NCBI GenBank assembly: GCA_964580085.1
Contig: CAZOJF010000006.1
Location: forward strand, 1 to 18,144
DNA from: CAYUWK01 sp964580085
Lineage (GTDB): Bacteria > Patescibacteriota > Minisyncoccia > Minisyncoccales > CG1-02-41-26
DNA: 18,144 nucleotides
Direction of reading: 5' to 3'
The notes below the pieces were generated by a model. That model was given only the letters and a program-made list of their open reading frames with translations. It was not told the DNA's origin and ran no database searches. Positions 6,103 through 13,710 of the stretch are shown in pieces (position 1 is the first letter of the stretch; each line of letters opens with the position of its first letter). A program made the translations under genes and the position numbers.

Positions 6103-7479
6103 TTAATATTCTTCTTCCCAATGATTTATGCTTATAAGAGATGAATATTCTGAAGCACCAAACGTATCAATAATAATGTCTGAATCTAAATAAAGATCAA
6201 TCCCATCCCACATACTAGATAAAGTAAACTTGCTCGTAGCAATTCCTCCGTGTATTTCCATATGAGCATTCATGCTAGAAATTTTCATTTGATATCCACT
6301 ATAAATTAGGCCTTCAAAATATAAAGATTCTAATCCTGTCCCAAACCACCCTCCAATATTAATCTTTTTTTGAGCTAAAATACCTGAGGGACTATTTTCA
6401 TTAGGCCGATAGACATTTATATTACAAGCACCGTAACGAACATATGGCCATTCTGATCTAAACCAAGCATTCTCCTCTCCGATATTTATATTTTTCTTTT
6501 CTCCCGAAACCAATGTCCCATTAATTACCATATCCTGGCCTGCCCTAATATTTATATCCCCATCTACATATATAGCTCCATTAAGAATTATATTTGGGTA
6601 ATTGTCCCAAAGCATTTTTTCAAATTTCTCGGAAGAACTAAAATAACAATTTGTTTCCTCGTCTGTCCTAACTAAACTACAATCATTGTTTTTAGACGCT
6701 TGTAAATATAAATCAAAATCTAATTTTGGCATAGAAATTTCAGCAGGCGGGCATCCTTCTGTACAATCACCTTCACATATATTACTGGCACAACTAGCAG
6801 AACTGTTTAAGTAAGAAGTAAATGGCCAAGAAGAAATATCAATTTTGTTATGTGCTAAGACTTTTTTATCTACATTGACCTCGCTCCAAAACTGAAGTTT
6901 TATTTTATTATTAGAAAAAATACTACCACTATGAATATTGAAAGGACTAACAGAGCTTATTGTAATATTTTCACTCATGCCACCTGTAAAAATGCCAAAA
7001 TCTGAAATATCATTTTCTGCATTTATTGATTTAAAAACCTCTGTTTTGATTATTCTTTGAGCAACTTTTTTTCCACCAATAGTTATCTTTGAAATTGAGG
7101 TAATTTTTGCTCTAGCACAACCTAAGTTTTCAACAATAATATTATATGATCCTTGATCAAACAAAGCAGGATTTTTCTCATAATTTGGTATTGACCAGGA
7201 TGAACAATTTGGATCTTCTATCGTTGGTTGAGTTTCAAAAGCACTTTTCCAAGAAGCGTCATTCTTCAATTTAAAGATAGCTTCTTCAATGCCTGCTTCA
7301 GCTAAATAATATGCTTTTGTAGCATTAGCCTGGCTTAACGATATTTTAGAACCCGTTAAACTGAAAGAAATAAAATAACTACTTGTAAAAAGAATTATAG
7401 ATAATACCAAGAGAGCAAAGATTAAAATTACTCCCCGCTTTTTATTATGTATTCTATTTATCTTAAATAATTTTAACAT
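6103..7479 (-). CDS. Large PilX/GspK-like minor pilin with predicted beta-rich C-terminal region
   Basis: At 458 residues this is much longer than usual PilX (about 170-200) or GspK (about 320). The N-terminal RGVILIFALLVLSIILFTSSYFI (15-37) is a pilin-type helix, and KAYYLAEAGIEEAIFKL (55-71) is the PilX_N signature. Cleavage after G16 would leave F, not E, at position +5, as in PilX/GspK-type tip pilins that lack the usual glutamate. From about 160 on, short strands alternate with turns (ITISSVSPFNIHSG, AIYVDGDINIRAGQDMVING, KKINIGGWFG), suggesting a right-handed beta-helix or polymer-forming-cytoskeletal type domain. Cysteines at 230, 235, 239 and 243 form a cluster, with others at 92, 121, 267, 278 and 352. 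It lies 2 nt after the PilW-like gene. A role at the pilus tip, perhaps in adhesion, is inferred. Confidence 0.75.
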   Translation of the reverse strand: MLKLFKINRIHNKKRGVILIFALLVLSIILFTSSYFISFSLTGSKISLSQANATKAYYLAEAGIEEAIFKLKNDASWKSAFETQPTIEDPNCSSWSIPNYEKNPALFDQGSYNIIVENLGCARAKITSISKITIGGKKVAQRIIKTEVFKSINAENDISDFGIFTGGMSENITISSVSPFNIHSGSIFSNNKIKLQFWSEVNVDKKVLAHNKIDISSWPFTSYLNSSASCASNICEGDCTEGCPPAEISMPKLDFDLYLQASKNNDCSLVRTDEETNCYFSSSEKFEKMLWDNYPNIILNGAIYVDGDINIRAGQDMVINGTLVSGEKKNINIGEENAWFRSEWPYVRYGACNINVYRPNENSPSGILAQKKINIGGWFGTGLESLYFEGLIYSGYQMKISSMNAHMEIHGGIATSKFTLSSMWDGIDLYLDSDIIIDTFGASEYSSLISINHWEEEY

Positions 7480-7481
7480 AG

Positions 7482-8084
7482 TTAAAAATTTCTTCCAAAA
7501 ATTTTTGTCTGAAAATTTAGTTCTTGTTTTTTATTTTGTAAAGATAATGAAACATTGACTAGTCCACTTCCCCAGAAACTAAGATTCTCAACATATTCAC
7601 CAATTATTTTTTCTTCTAAAATACAAGTATGCGTAGGTATTATATCTGTTCCTTCAATTTTTGTATCATCCCATCGAAAATAAGTACTACAACTTTCACA
7701 AGGGTCAAAACAATATACTTTATATTGACGATAAAGTTCTTTTGTAGAAGAAGAAAAATAATAACGGATATAATAGTAATCACTCCCTAAATACTCATAA
7801 GGAGAAGGAGTATGGCCATCTTGAAATTCAATCTCTAGCAAGGGTTGACTCTCTGGACTATCAGGCACTTGAGGCAATTGACTAACTATGGCTTCTCCTT
7901 GTCGAATTTCCCTGGTTATCCTTTCTAAGATAACTCTTCCATTTTGGAGAAGCTCAGATTGAATTGTCTTCTGACTATAAAAAATTTGGCTAAAGGAAAA
8001 TATATTAAAAATACCTATAGATACTAGAAGAAAAATAGTTATAAAAACTAAAACCTCGACTAATGTAAATCCTTTTTTATTCAT
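7482..8084 (-). CDS. PilW/GspJ-like minor pilin
   Basis: The 200-residue protein has a canonical type III (prepilin) signal, MNKKGFTLVEVLVFITIFLLV, with cleavage expected after G5 and glutamate at mature position +5. The ILERITREIRQGEAI stretch (residues 52-66) is characteristic of the PilW/GspJ group of minor pseudopilins. The C-terminal part contains several cysteines (C-F-D-P-C-E-S-C pattern near 124-131), possibly forming disulphides outside the cell. Spacing to the preceding pilin gene is 3 nt and to the next is 2 nt. Cleavage needs a PilD-type peptidase, which is not in this window. Confidence 0.85.
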   Translation of the reverse strand: MNKKGFTLVEVLVFITIFLLVSIGIFNIFSFSQIFYSQKTIQSELLQNGRVILERITREIRQGEAIVSQLPQVPDSPESQPLLEIEFQDGHTPSPYEYLGSDYYYIRYYFSSSTKELYRQYKVYCFDPCESCSTYFRWDDTKIEGTDIIPTHTCILEEKIIGEYVENLSFWGSGLVNVSLSLQNKKQELNFQTKIFGRNF

Positions 8085-8087
8085 AGG

Positions 8088-8468
8088 TTATCTTTCCGCT
8101 ACTAAATTAACAATAGACATCTTGCCTTTTTTTAAACTAAAAACAGAATTCCATCTCACAATAACTTCTATTTTTTTTAATCCTGAATCTGGTCCTGCTT
8201 CTTCTAGGGTTATATTTGTTTCCCGAACAAATCTTTCATAAGGAGAATAAACTGGATCTTCAATTATTGTTCCAATTTGAATATTTTCATATGTTTTAAA
8301 AATCTCTTGCTCTATTTTTTCTTGAGCTAAAAAAATTGCTTGGTTTTCCATCTCATTAGATTTCTGGATATTTGAACATAATGGAAAAACTTGTAAAACA
8401 GCTGTAATGCCAATTGTCAAAACTAAAATCGCTACCATGGTCTCTAAAATTGTAAATCCTTTGTTCAT
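8088..8468 (-). CDS. PilV/GspI-like minor pilin
   Basis: MNKGFTILETMVAILVLTIGI is a prepilin signal with cleavage after G4 and glutamate at +5. The ETMVAILVLTIGI helix and the following FLAQEKIEQEIF pattern (46-57) are typical of PilV/GspI. The protein is 126 residues, the normal length for the group. It begins 8 nt after the GspH-like gene stop and has no Shine-Dalgarno sequence, so translation is probably coupled. Confidence 0.85.
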   Translation of the reverse strand: MNKGFTILETMVAILVLTIGITAVLQVFPLCSNIQKSNEMENQAIFLAQEKIEQEIFKTYENIQIGTIIEDPVYSPYERFVRETNITLEEAGPDSGLKKIEVIVRWNSVFSLKKGKMSIVNLVAER

Positions 8469-8476
8469 AAATAAAA

Positions 8477-8938
8477 TTATTCTTCTATTTTAATAAAACC
8501 TGAAGGTCTAATATTAATTATTTTTATTTCTCCTTTGGTGTTAATTAACGAAACACTCCCAGATTCTTTAACAGAACCATATGGATTAAAAACAACAATG
8601 TTGTCTGTAAAATCTTGAATCGCTTGAAAATCAATGTCTTGAGCTAAAGATTTTGTTAAAATTTCTTGAGTTGTTGTAGAGGTTATATATTTTAATATTT
8701 GATATCTATTTGTGTCTATAAAAAAAGAAATTCCATAATTAAACTGCTCTGACACTGCTTGTTGCTGGATATAATGAAGATCTGTTACTAAATCACTCAC
8801 AGTCGCACTTAGGCGCATTGAAGGCTGTAATGTCTTAAGCCCGCCAAAAAATATCCCTATAATTATAGAAGTTATGAATATAATCACAAAAATTTCAATT
8901 AGAGTAAAGCCATTATGATATTTTAAAAATTTAATCAT
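8477..8938 (-). CDS. GspH/FimT-like pseudopilin
   Basis: The 153-residue protein has a prepilin signal, HNGFTLIEIFVIIFITSIIIG, with cleavage after G10 and E at +5. The stretch RLSATVSDLVTDLHYIQQQAVSEQFNYGI (37-65) is the amphipathic GspH/FimT pattern, and the C-terminal NPYGSVKESGSVSLINTKGEIKIINI fits its beta-sheet domain. Its ATG overlaps the pilC stop codon by 4 nt (ATGA), which implies coupled translation. It is unlikely to be the major pilin because of its GspH features and its place among minor pilins. Confidence 0.85.
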   Translation of the reverse strand: MIKFLKYHNGFTLIEIFVIIFITSIIIGIFFGGLKTLQPSMRLSATVSDLVTDLHYIQQQAVSEQFNYGISFFIDTNRYQILKYITSTTTQEILTKSLAQDIDFQAIQDFTDNIVVFNPYGSVKESGSVSLINTKGEIKIINIRPSGFIKIEE

Positions 8939-10161
8939 AATCCTTTGCTAATATTAAATATTGGTTGGAGCATTGAAATAGCAAAAAATCCTACTATTAC
9001 TCCAATGCCTAGGATAAGGATAGGTTCTATGACCGAGGACAACTTATCAAGAGAATTTGTAACTTCTTCTTCGTAAAAATCAGCAAGACCTTTTAAAATT
9101 TCTGATGTTTCACCTGTTTCTTCGCCAATCTCCATCATCTCTAAAACCATAGGAGAATAAAGATTTTTATATGGTTTAAGAGAGTCTGAAATCTTTCCGC
9201 CTTTCTCTACAACTTTAGAAGCATTAATCAATGATTCTTTAAAATAAAAATTAGATAACGCTCCAGATGTTATCTCTAAACCACGAACAACTGGCACTCC
9301 TGCTTTTAAAAGAGAACTTAAAATCATAAGGGCTAAACTAGAATTAGTTTCTTTTATTATTTTAGAAACTATAGGAATTTTTAATAATAACTTTGATTTT
9401 GTTTTTTGACCTTTTTTTGTTCTGAGATAAGATGTTAAAACTAAAATCAATATAAATATAAAAAAACCAAATCCTATCCAGTTTTTCATTAAAAAGTCAG
9501 CCGACGAAAGAAATATTTTTGTAGTTAAAGGCAATTGGACATTTAATTCTTCGAAAGCAACCTTTAAATTTGGAACTGCAAATATCATCATAAATACTCC
9601 TATCAAAAGGGTCATAATTAAAACCATCATTGGATAAGCCATTGCTGTTTTAACTTTTGACTTTAAATCATGTTCTCTTTGCATCTGGTTTTCTAAGATC
9701 TTTAAAGATTCTTCTAAGCTTCCTGTTTCCTCTCCTGCTTTTAAAGTTTCTTTATATAAGTCAGAAAAAATTTCTGGAAAAAATCCTAAAGACTTCGACA
9801 AAGAGTTACCTTTTGATATTTTTTCAGAGATTGTTTTTAATGCTTGTTTAAATTTACTATTTTTAGCTTGTCTCGATAAAATTTTAAAAGCTCTAGGTAG
9901 GGAAACCCCTGTTTTCATCATTACTCTCAAATTTTTAGTAAAAAAAAGCTTCTCTGCTAGAGGAACTTTAAAAAATCTATCAAAGAAATCTAAATTAAAA
10001 GAAAGAATTCCTTTTTTTTCTTCTTTCTCTTCTTTCACATAGGTTAAAAAATATTTTTTTTTACGCAAAATCTTGGCTAGTTCAGAAGGATTTTTAGCCT
10101 CTAATGTCCCTGCTTCCTCCTCTGCTTCAAGATTTTTCGCTTTATAAAAGTAAATTGGCAT
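8935..10161 (-). CDS. pilC: PilC, type IV pilus inner-membrane platform protein
   Basis: PilC (GspF family) is the membrane platform that the assembly ATPase turns to extrude pilin. The 408-residue length is normal. It starts YFYKAKNLEAEEEAGTLEA, a typical PilC beginning. Two T2SSF repeats are visible, each with the signature GEETGSLEESL (143-153) and GEETGETSEIL (346-356). Membrane helices lie at about 173-196, 226-246 and 376-399. It follows pilB by 11 nt and ends inside the start of the GspH-like gene. It ends in TGA, which shows that TGA is a stop codon here. Confidence 0.95.
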   Translation of the reverse strand: MPIYFYKAKNLEAEEEAGTLEAKNPSELAKILRKKKYFLTYVKEEKEEKKGILSFNLDFFDRFFKVPLAEKLFFTKNLRVMMKTGVSLPRAFKILSRQAKNSKFKQALKTISEKISKGNSLSKSLGFFPEIFSDLYKETLKAGEETGSLEESLKILENQMQREHDLKSKVKTAMAYPMMVLIMTLLIGVFMMIFAVPNLKVAFEELNVQLPLTTKIFLSSADFLMKNWIGFGFFIFILILVLTSYLRTKKGQKTKSKLLLKIPIVSKIIKETNSSLALMILSSLLKAGVPVVRGLEITSGALSNFYFKESLINASKVVEKGGKISDSLKPYKNLYSPMVLEMMEIGEETGETSEILKGLADFYEEEVTNSLDKLSSVIEPILILGIGVIVGFFAISMLQPIFNISKGL

Positions 10162-10172
10162 TTTAAATTAAT

Positions 10173-11951
10173 TTATTCCATAATGACCCTTAATACTTCT
10201 TCAATAGATGTTATTCCCTGAGAGGCTTTGATAAAACCATCTTCAATCATGGATCTCATACCTTCTTTTTCGGCCCTTGACCCTAATTCTTGACTTGTCC
10301 CCCCCTTATTTATTAAGGCTTTAATGGATTCCGAAACCATTAATGATTCATAAATCCCAATCCTGCCTTTATATCCGCTTATAGATACTTTTGACGGGAT
10401 AGGATGATAAAAATCAATATCTTTGATAGTTTTTTTCTTCTTTAAAATTTTTTCTTCAATTAAGATTTCTTCTATTTTCTTTATATCACAATACTTTTCT
10501 AAATTTCTTAATTCGTCTCCTTTAAGTTTATATCGCTTCTTTTTCTCGCACAGTTTTCTAACTAATCTTTGGGCTAAAATTAAATTCAATGTCGAGGAAA
10601 GTAAAAATGGTTCCACACCCATATCAATCAATCTAGGGATAGCTCCAGAAGCTGAATTAGTATGTAATGTTGAAAGAACCAAATGTCCCGTAAGAGCAGC
10701 ATTGATAGCCAAGGAAGCTGTCTCTTTGTCTCTAATCTCTCCAACCATAATAATATCTGGGTCTTGCCTTAATAAAGATCTTAACCCTGATGCAAATGTT
10801 AACCCTATCTTGGGGTTAACTTGGGTTTGATTAATTCTAGGCATTCTATATTCAATCGGATCTTCTACTGTAGAAATATTCACCTCGGGAGTGTTTAAAA
10901 TCTCCATTATCGAATATAAGGTAGTTGTTTTACCAGATCCTGTAGGACCAGTAACTAAAATCATGCCTACTGGTTTTTTTATCGCCGTTTCAACTCTTTC
11001 TAAGGTTTCGTCTCTTAGCCCTAATGCTTCTAAGGTATATCCTTTAGATTGTTCTGACAAAAGACGCATAACTACTTTTTCTCCATTAAAAACTGGTAAA
11101 ATTGAAACTCTGATAGAATATTTAAATTCTTCTAATTTTATTTTGAAACGACCATCTTGAGGAAGTCGATGTTCATCTAATTTTAATTTGCTTAAAACCT
11201 TTATCCTCGCTACAATGCCTGATTTAGTTGCCAAAGGTAATGTCATCGCGTCTCTTAAAATTCCATCTATTCTATATCTAATTAAAACCTCTTTTTCCAT
11301 CGGCTCAATATGGACATCAGAAGCTCTCTGTAAGATAGCATGTTTTAATAATGTATCTACAATCTTTATTATAGGTAATTCTTTAGCTTGCTTCTCTAAT
11401 TCTTTTTTCCCTTCTTCTTCCCCACTTAAAAGTTGTTTTATCTTTCCTTCTTTCGAAATTGATCTTTGGTCAATATCTTTTGCATTACGGGATATAATTT
11501 CTCCAAATTCTACTTGTAAGCTTTCTTGATATTGTTTAAGAACATTTTTAATACTTTCGGGAGTAGTTAACCTCGGTAAAATTTTTAAGTTAGCTTTTTT
11601 CCTAATAAATTCTATCGTTTTTAAATCTTCTGGATCAAGCATTGCTACTTCTAAAGATTTACCTTTTTTTCTGAAGGCAATAATATTATGAGAACGAGCT
11701 ATCGGCTCCGGAATAATTCTTAAAATTTCATTGGGAACTTTTTCCTTTTCCAGGTTGACAAACGGTACTCCTAAAATATATGCTTCCAGTCTTAATATCT
11801 CCTTTTCTGAAATTAATCCTTCTGAACTTAAAATATCCTCAATTCTTTTGTGAGTTTTTTTTGATTGCTTAACAGCTTTGTCAAACTGATTTTCACTAAC
11901 TAATCCAGCATCCAATAGAAAAGCTTTTAATTGTTGAGGTTCTACTCTCAT
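10173..11951 (-). CDS. pilB: PilB, type IV pilus assembly ATPase lacking the zinc tetracysteine
   Basis: PilB (GspE family) is the hexameric ATPase that powers pilus extension. The 592-residue protein has an MshEN/T2SSE_N domain (about 1-140), then the ATPase core: Walker A GPTGSGKT (335-342), the Asp box around STVEDPIEY (360-368), Walker B DPDIIMVGEIRD (397-408) and the His box TGHLVLSTLHTNSA (421-434). The C-terminal subdomain is unusual. Where relatives have LCxxCK and GCxxCxxTGYKGR, it reads LCEKKKRY (C468 only) and IPSKVSISGYKGR, so the four-cysteine zinc site is gone although GYKGRIGIYE is intact. The N-terminal domain and the position before pilC argue for PilB over the retraction ATPase PilT. 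It lies 6 nt after the response regulator gene. Confidence 0.95.
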   Translation of the reverse strand: MRVEPQQLKAFLLDAGLVSENQFDKAVKQSKKTHKRIEDILSSEGLISEKEILRLEAYILGVPFVNLEKEKVPNEILRIIPEPIARSHNIIAFRKKGKSLEVAMLDPEDLKTIEFIRKKANLKILPRLTTPESIKNVLKQYQESLQVEFGEIISRNAKDIDQRSISKEGKIKQLLSGEEEGKKELEKQAKELPIIKIVDTLLKHAILQRASDVHIEPMEKEVLIRYRIDGILRDAMTLPLATKSGIVARIKVLSKLKLDEHRLPQDGRFKIKLEEFKYSIRVSILPVFNGEKVVMRLLSEQSKGYTLEALGLRDETLERVETAIKKPVGMILVTGPTGSGKTTTLYSIMEILNTPEVNISTVEDPIEYRMPRINQTQVNPKIGLTFASGLRSLLRQDPDIIMVGEIRDKETASLAINAALTGHLVLSTLHTNSASGAIPRLIDMGVEPFLLSSTLNLILAQRLVRKLCEKKKRYKLKGDELRNLEKYCDIKKIEEILIEEKILKKKKTIKDIDFYHPIPSKVSISGYKGRIGIYESLMVSESIKALINKGGTSQELGSRAEKEGMRSMIEDGFIKASQGITSIEEVLRVIME

Positions 11952-11957
11952 TTATAA

Positions 11958-12341
11958 TTAGGCTAATATTTTTTCTATTTTTTTTAATATTTCGGCTAAT
12001 GTATAATTAGCCTTAGTCAAATAGGTCATTGCCCCTAGTTCTAGTGCTCTTTGAACATCCCCCGTATTTTCAAGGTTAGTTAAAATAATAACTGGGATTT
12101 CTTTTGTTTTTTCATCTTCCTTTAACCCCTTTAAGACGCCAAAGCCGTCCATTTTAGGTAAAATGAGATCAAGCAATATTAAGTCTGGTTTTTTCTCTCG
12201 AGCTAATTCTAAGCCCGTTTTACCATCCATCGCTTTTATTATTTCATATCCTTGCTTAGTCAGCATATTGCCAAATGTTGTTTGTAAAGCAGATTCGTCT
12301 TCTACAAATAAAATTTTTTTGCTCTCGTTAGAAATTTTCAT
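11958..12341 (-). CDS. Single-domain CheY/PilG-like response regulator
   Basis: This 127-residue protein is a bare receiver domain. The acidic pocket is E14-D15, the phosphorylated aspartate is D58 (in LLDLILPKMDG), the switch threonine is T88 (IILTN) and the conserved lysine is K110 (LTKANY). There is no DNA-binding or enzymatic output domain, so it should act by protein contact, as CheY or PilG do. It sits between a histidine kinase and pilB, 6 nt before the latter, so the pilus motor is its most likely target; this is inferred from position. A TATAAT box 8 nt before its ATG suggests a second, leaderless transcript in addition to read-through from the kinase gene. Confidence 0.9.
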   Translation of the reverse strand: MKISNESKKILFVEDESALQTTFGNMLTKQGYEIIKAMDGKTGLELAREKKPDLILLDLILPKMDGFGVLKGLKEDEKTKEIPVIILTNLENTGDVQRALELGAMTYLTKANYTLAEILKKIEKILA

Positions 12342-12349
12342 ATTTTTTT

Positions 12350-12378
12350 ATTATATTAAGTCCTTTAGAAATTTTGTA
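12350..12378 (-). promoter_or_regulatory. Possible internal promoter for the response regulator, leaderless arrangement
   Basis: On the minus strand a perfect TATAAT (12355-12350) is followed by 8 nt and the ATG at 12341. The matching -35 region (TACAAA, 12378-12373) is weak, so the promoter is possible but not certain. There is no Shine-Dalgarno sequence in the A-rich leader. Confidence 0.4.
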
Positions 12379-12412
12379 TTTACCAAAAGTTCTAAGGAGA
12401 TTTATATAATCG

Positions 12413-13378
12413 TTATTGTTTCCTTTTATTTAATTTAATTGGTAAGCTAAACCAAAATGTCGAACCTTTATTTTCTTTAGAAGAAAAATTAATTTTTCCG
12501 CCTAATTTTTCAATAACTCCTTTCACAATAAAAAGCCCTAATCCCGTGCCACTTGTTTGTTTTTTAAGAACATTTTTAGCTCTAAAAAACTTTTGAAAAA
12601 TATATTTTTGATCTGCCCTTGGAATTCCAACTCCTGAATCTTTGATTTCAAGATAAACATTGTTATTGCGTTTTTCAAGTAAAATATTTACTTCGCCTTT
12701 GCCTTTTTGATAACGAATTGCATTATCTAGAAGATTTTTTAATGCTTGCTTAATCCAAAAAGAATCTGAAATAATATTCGGTATATTTTTTCCTTTTTTA
12801 AAGTTTACTGTTATATTTGAGACTAATGAGATAGATTTAGTTTCTGCAATAGTTTTTTCTACTAAATCAACAATCGAAAAATTTTCTTTCTTAAAATTTA
12901 ATACCCCTGTTTGTATTCTGGACACAACCAATATATCATTAATAAGCTCCTGTATCCTGTCTATGTTTTGTTTTAAGATAGCCAAATAATCTAGCTGTTC
13001 TTTTTGAGTCTCTCCCAGCTCTCCTGACATTAATGGTTCTAAGGCATATTTAAGGTTTGTAACTGGTGATCTTAATTGATGGGATACTATACCTATAAAT
13101 TCCATTTTCATTCTGGTTGATTCGGCTAATTTTTCAAAACTATGCACAATAATATAATCAATAATCACCAAAATTGATGTGGAAACAAGTATAAGCAAAA
13201 TCATTACCTGGGGGTCATCTATCCTCTCCATGCCTATAAGATAAGACACAACAATTATGACTATAATGATAATCCCCATTATTAGAAATAAGAATTGGGG
13301 ACATTGCCAAAGAGGAAGTCCATATCTTTGACATTGTTTTTTAATATTTAATTGATCACAAATCTCTTTAGAATTCAT
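12413..13378 (-). CDS. Membrane sensor histidine kinase
   Basis: The 321-residue kinase has two membrane helices (about 29-49 and 58-79) with a very short external loop, so it has no classic extracellular sensor domain. HisKA follows: the phospho-acceptor is H100 in GIVSHQLRSPVTNLKYAL. The HATPase_c domain has the N box NLLDNA (215-220), G1 DSGVGIP (247-253), F box FQKFF (261-265) and G2 GTGLGL (277-282). The cytoplasmic N-terminus carries three cysteines (7, 16, 26), an unusual feature. It heads the pilus operon, 71 nt before the CheY-like regulator, its likely partner. The signal could be sensed within the membrane or through the N-terminal cysteines; both are guesses. Confidence 0.92.
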   Translation of the reverse strand: MNSKEICDQLNIKKQCQRYGLPLWQCPQFLFLIMGIIIIVIIVVSYLIGMERIDDPQVMILLILVSTSILVIIDYIIVHSFEKLAESTRMKMEFIGIVSHQLRSPVTNLKYALEPLMSGELGETQKEQLDYLAILKQNIDRIQELINDILVVSRIQTGVLNFKKENFSIVDLVEKTIAETKSISLVSNITVNFKKGKNIPNIISDSFWIKQALKNLLDNAIRYQKGKGEVNILLEKRNNNVYLEIKDSGVGIPRADQKYIFQKFFRAKNVLKKQTSGTGLGLFIVKGVIEKLGGKINFSSKENKGSTFWFSLPIKLNKRKQ

Positions 13379-13407
13379 ATTGTTTAAAGTAAAATTATAA
13401 TTATATT

Positions 13408-13436
13408 ATTATATCATAATTGACTGAAACAAAAAA
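13408..13436 (-). promoter_or_regulatory. Promoter of the kinase-pil operon
   Basis: On the minus strand TATAAT (13413-13408) is preceded by TGA, an extended -10 (TGnTATAAT). The -35 region at 13436-13431 is only T-rich. A second TATAAT lies about 10 nt downstream. The start site would be near 13401, giving a leader of about 22 nt with no Shine-Dalgarno sequence. Confidence 0.5.
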
Positions 13437-13448
13437 CTATAATATACT
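13420..13448 (+). promoter_or_regulatory. Promoter of tRNA-Pro/tRNA-Gly
   Basis: TTGACT (13420-13425) is followed by exactly 17 nt and TATACT (13443-13448). The start site would be about 2 nt before tRNA-Pro (13457). It overlaps the divergent kinase promoter: its -35 lies in that promoter's spacer. Confidence 0.7.
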
Positions 13449-13456
13449 TTTTACAT

Positions 13457-13528
13457 CGGGGTGTAGTGCAATTGGTAGCACGAGTCCTTTGGGAGGATTT
13501 AGTCTGGGTTCGAGTCCCAGCACCCCGA
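13457..13528 (+). tRNA. tRNA-Pro (anticodon TGG)
   Basis: The acceptor stem CGGGGTG/CACCCCG starts with the C1-G72 pair typical of bacterial proline tRNA. The anticodon stem AGTCC/GGATT encloses TTTGGGA, giving TGG. Discriminator A, no encoded CCA. Confidence 0.95.
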
Positions 13529-13540
13529 CTTTAATAATAT

Positions 13541-13612
13541 GCGGGTGTCGTATAGTGGCTATTACACGACTTTTCCAAAGTTGAAACGAGGGTTCGATTC
13601 CCTTCACCCGCT
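13541..13612 (+). tRNA. tRNA-Gly (anticodon TCC)
   Basis: The acceptor stem is GCGGGTG/CACCCGC with discriminator T. The anticodon stem CGACT/AGTTG encloses TTTCCAA, giving TCC. It is 12 nt after tRNA-Pro and shares its promoter. The acceptor stem is identical to that of tRNA-Gly(GCC) at 304, but CCA is not encoded. Confidence 0.95.
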
Positions 13613-13662
13613 CTTAAATAGAATAATTGGATAAAAAATATCTATTTTAAAAAAAATAAAGC

Positions 13663-13685
13663 CAGCCTTGTCAGGCTGATTTTTT
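13663..13685. terminator. Bidirectional terminator
   Basis: CAGCCT (13663-13668) and AGGCTG (13673-13678) form a stem with a TGTC loop. Six T follow the adjoining A on the plus strand, and a T-rich tail (after GGCTTTA on the minus strand) serves the other side. It ends both the Pro-Gly tRNA transcript and the convergent 505-residue protein gene. Confidence 0.85.
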
Positions 13686-13710
13686 ATTTAAAAATCAATT
13701 GGTAATTTTT

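Noticed and set aside
10423..11529. Plus-strand reading frames opposite pilB
   Set aside because: They are antisense shadows of a clearly conserved gene, with low-complexity Phe/Ser-rich translations and no start signals.
10173..11951. Assignment as PilT or GspE instead of PilB
   Set aside because: PilT lacks the N-terminal MshEN-type domain and is shorter; the pilM-N-O and minor pilin context favours PilB over a type II secretion ATPase.
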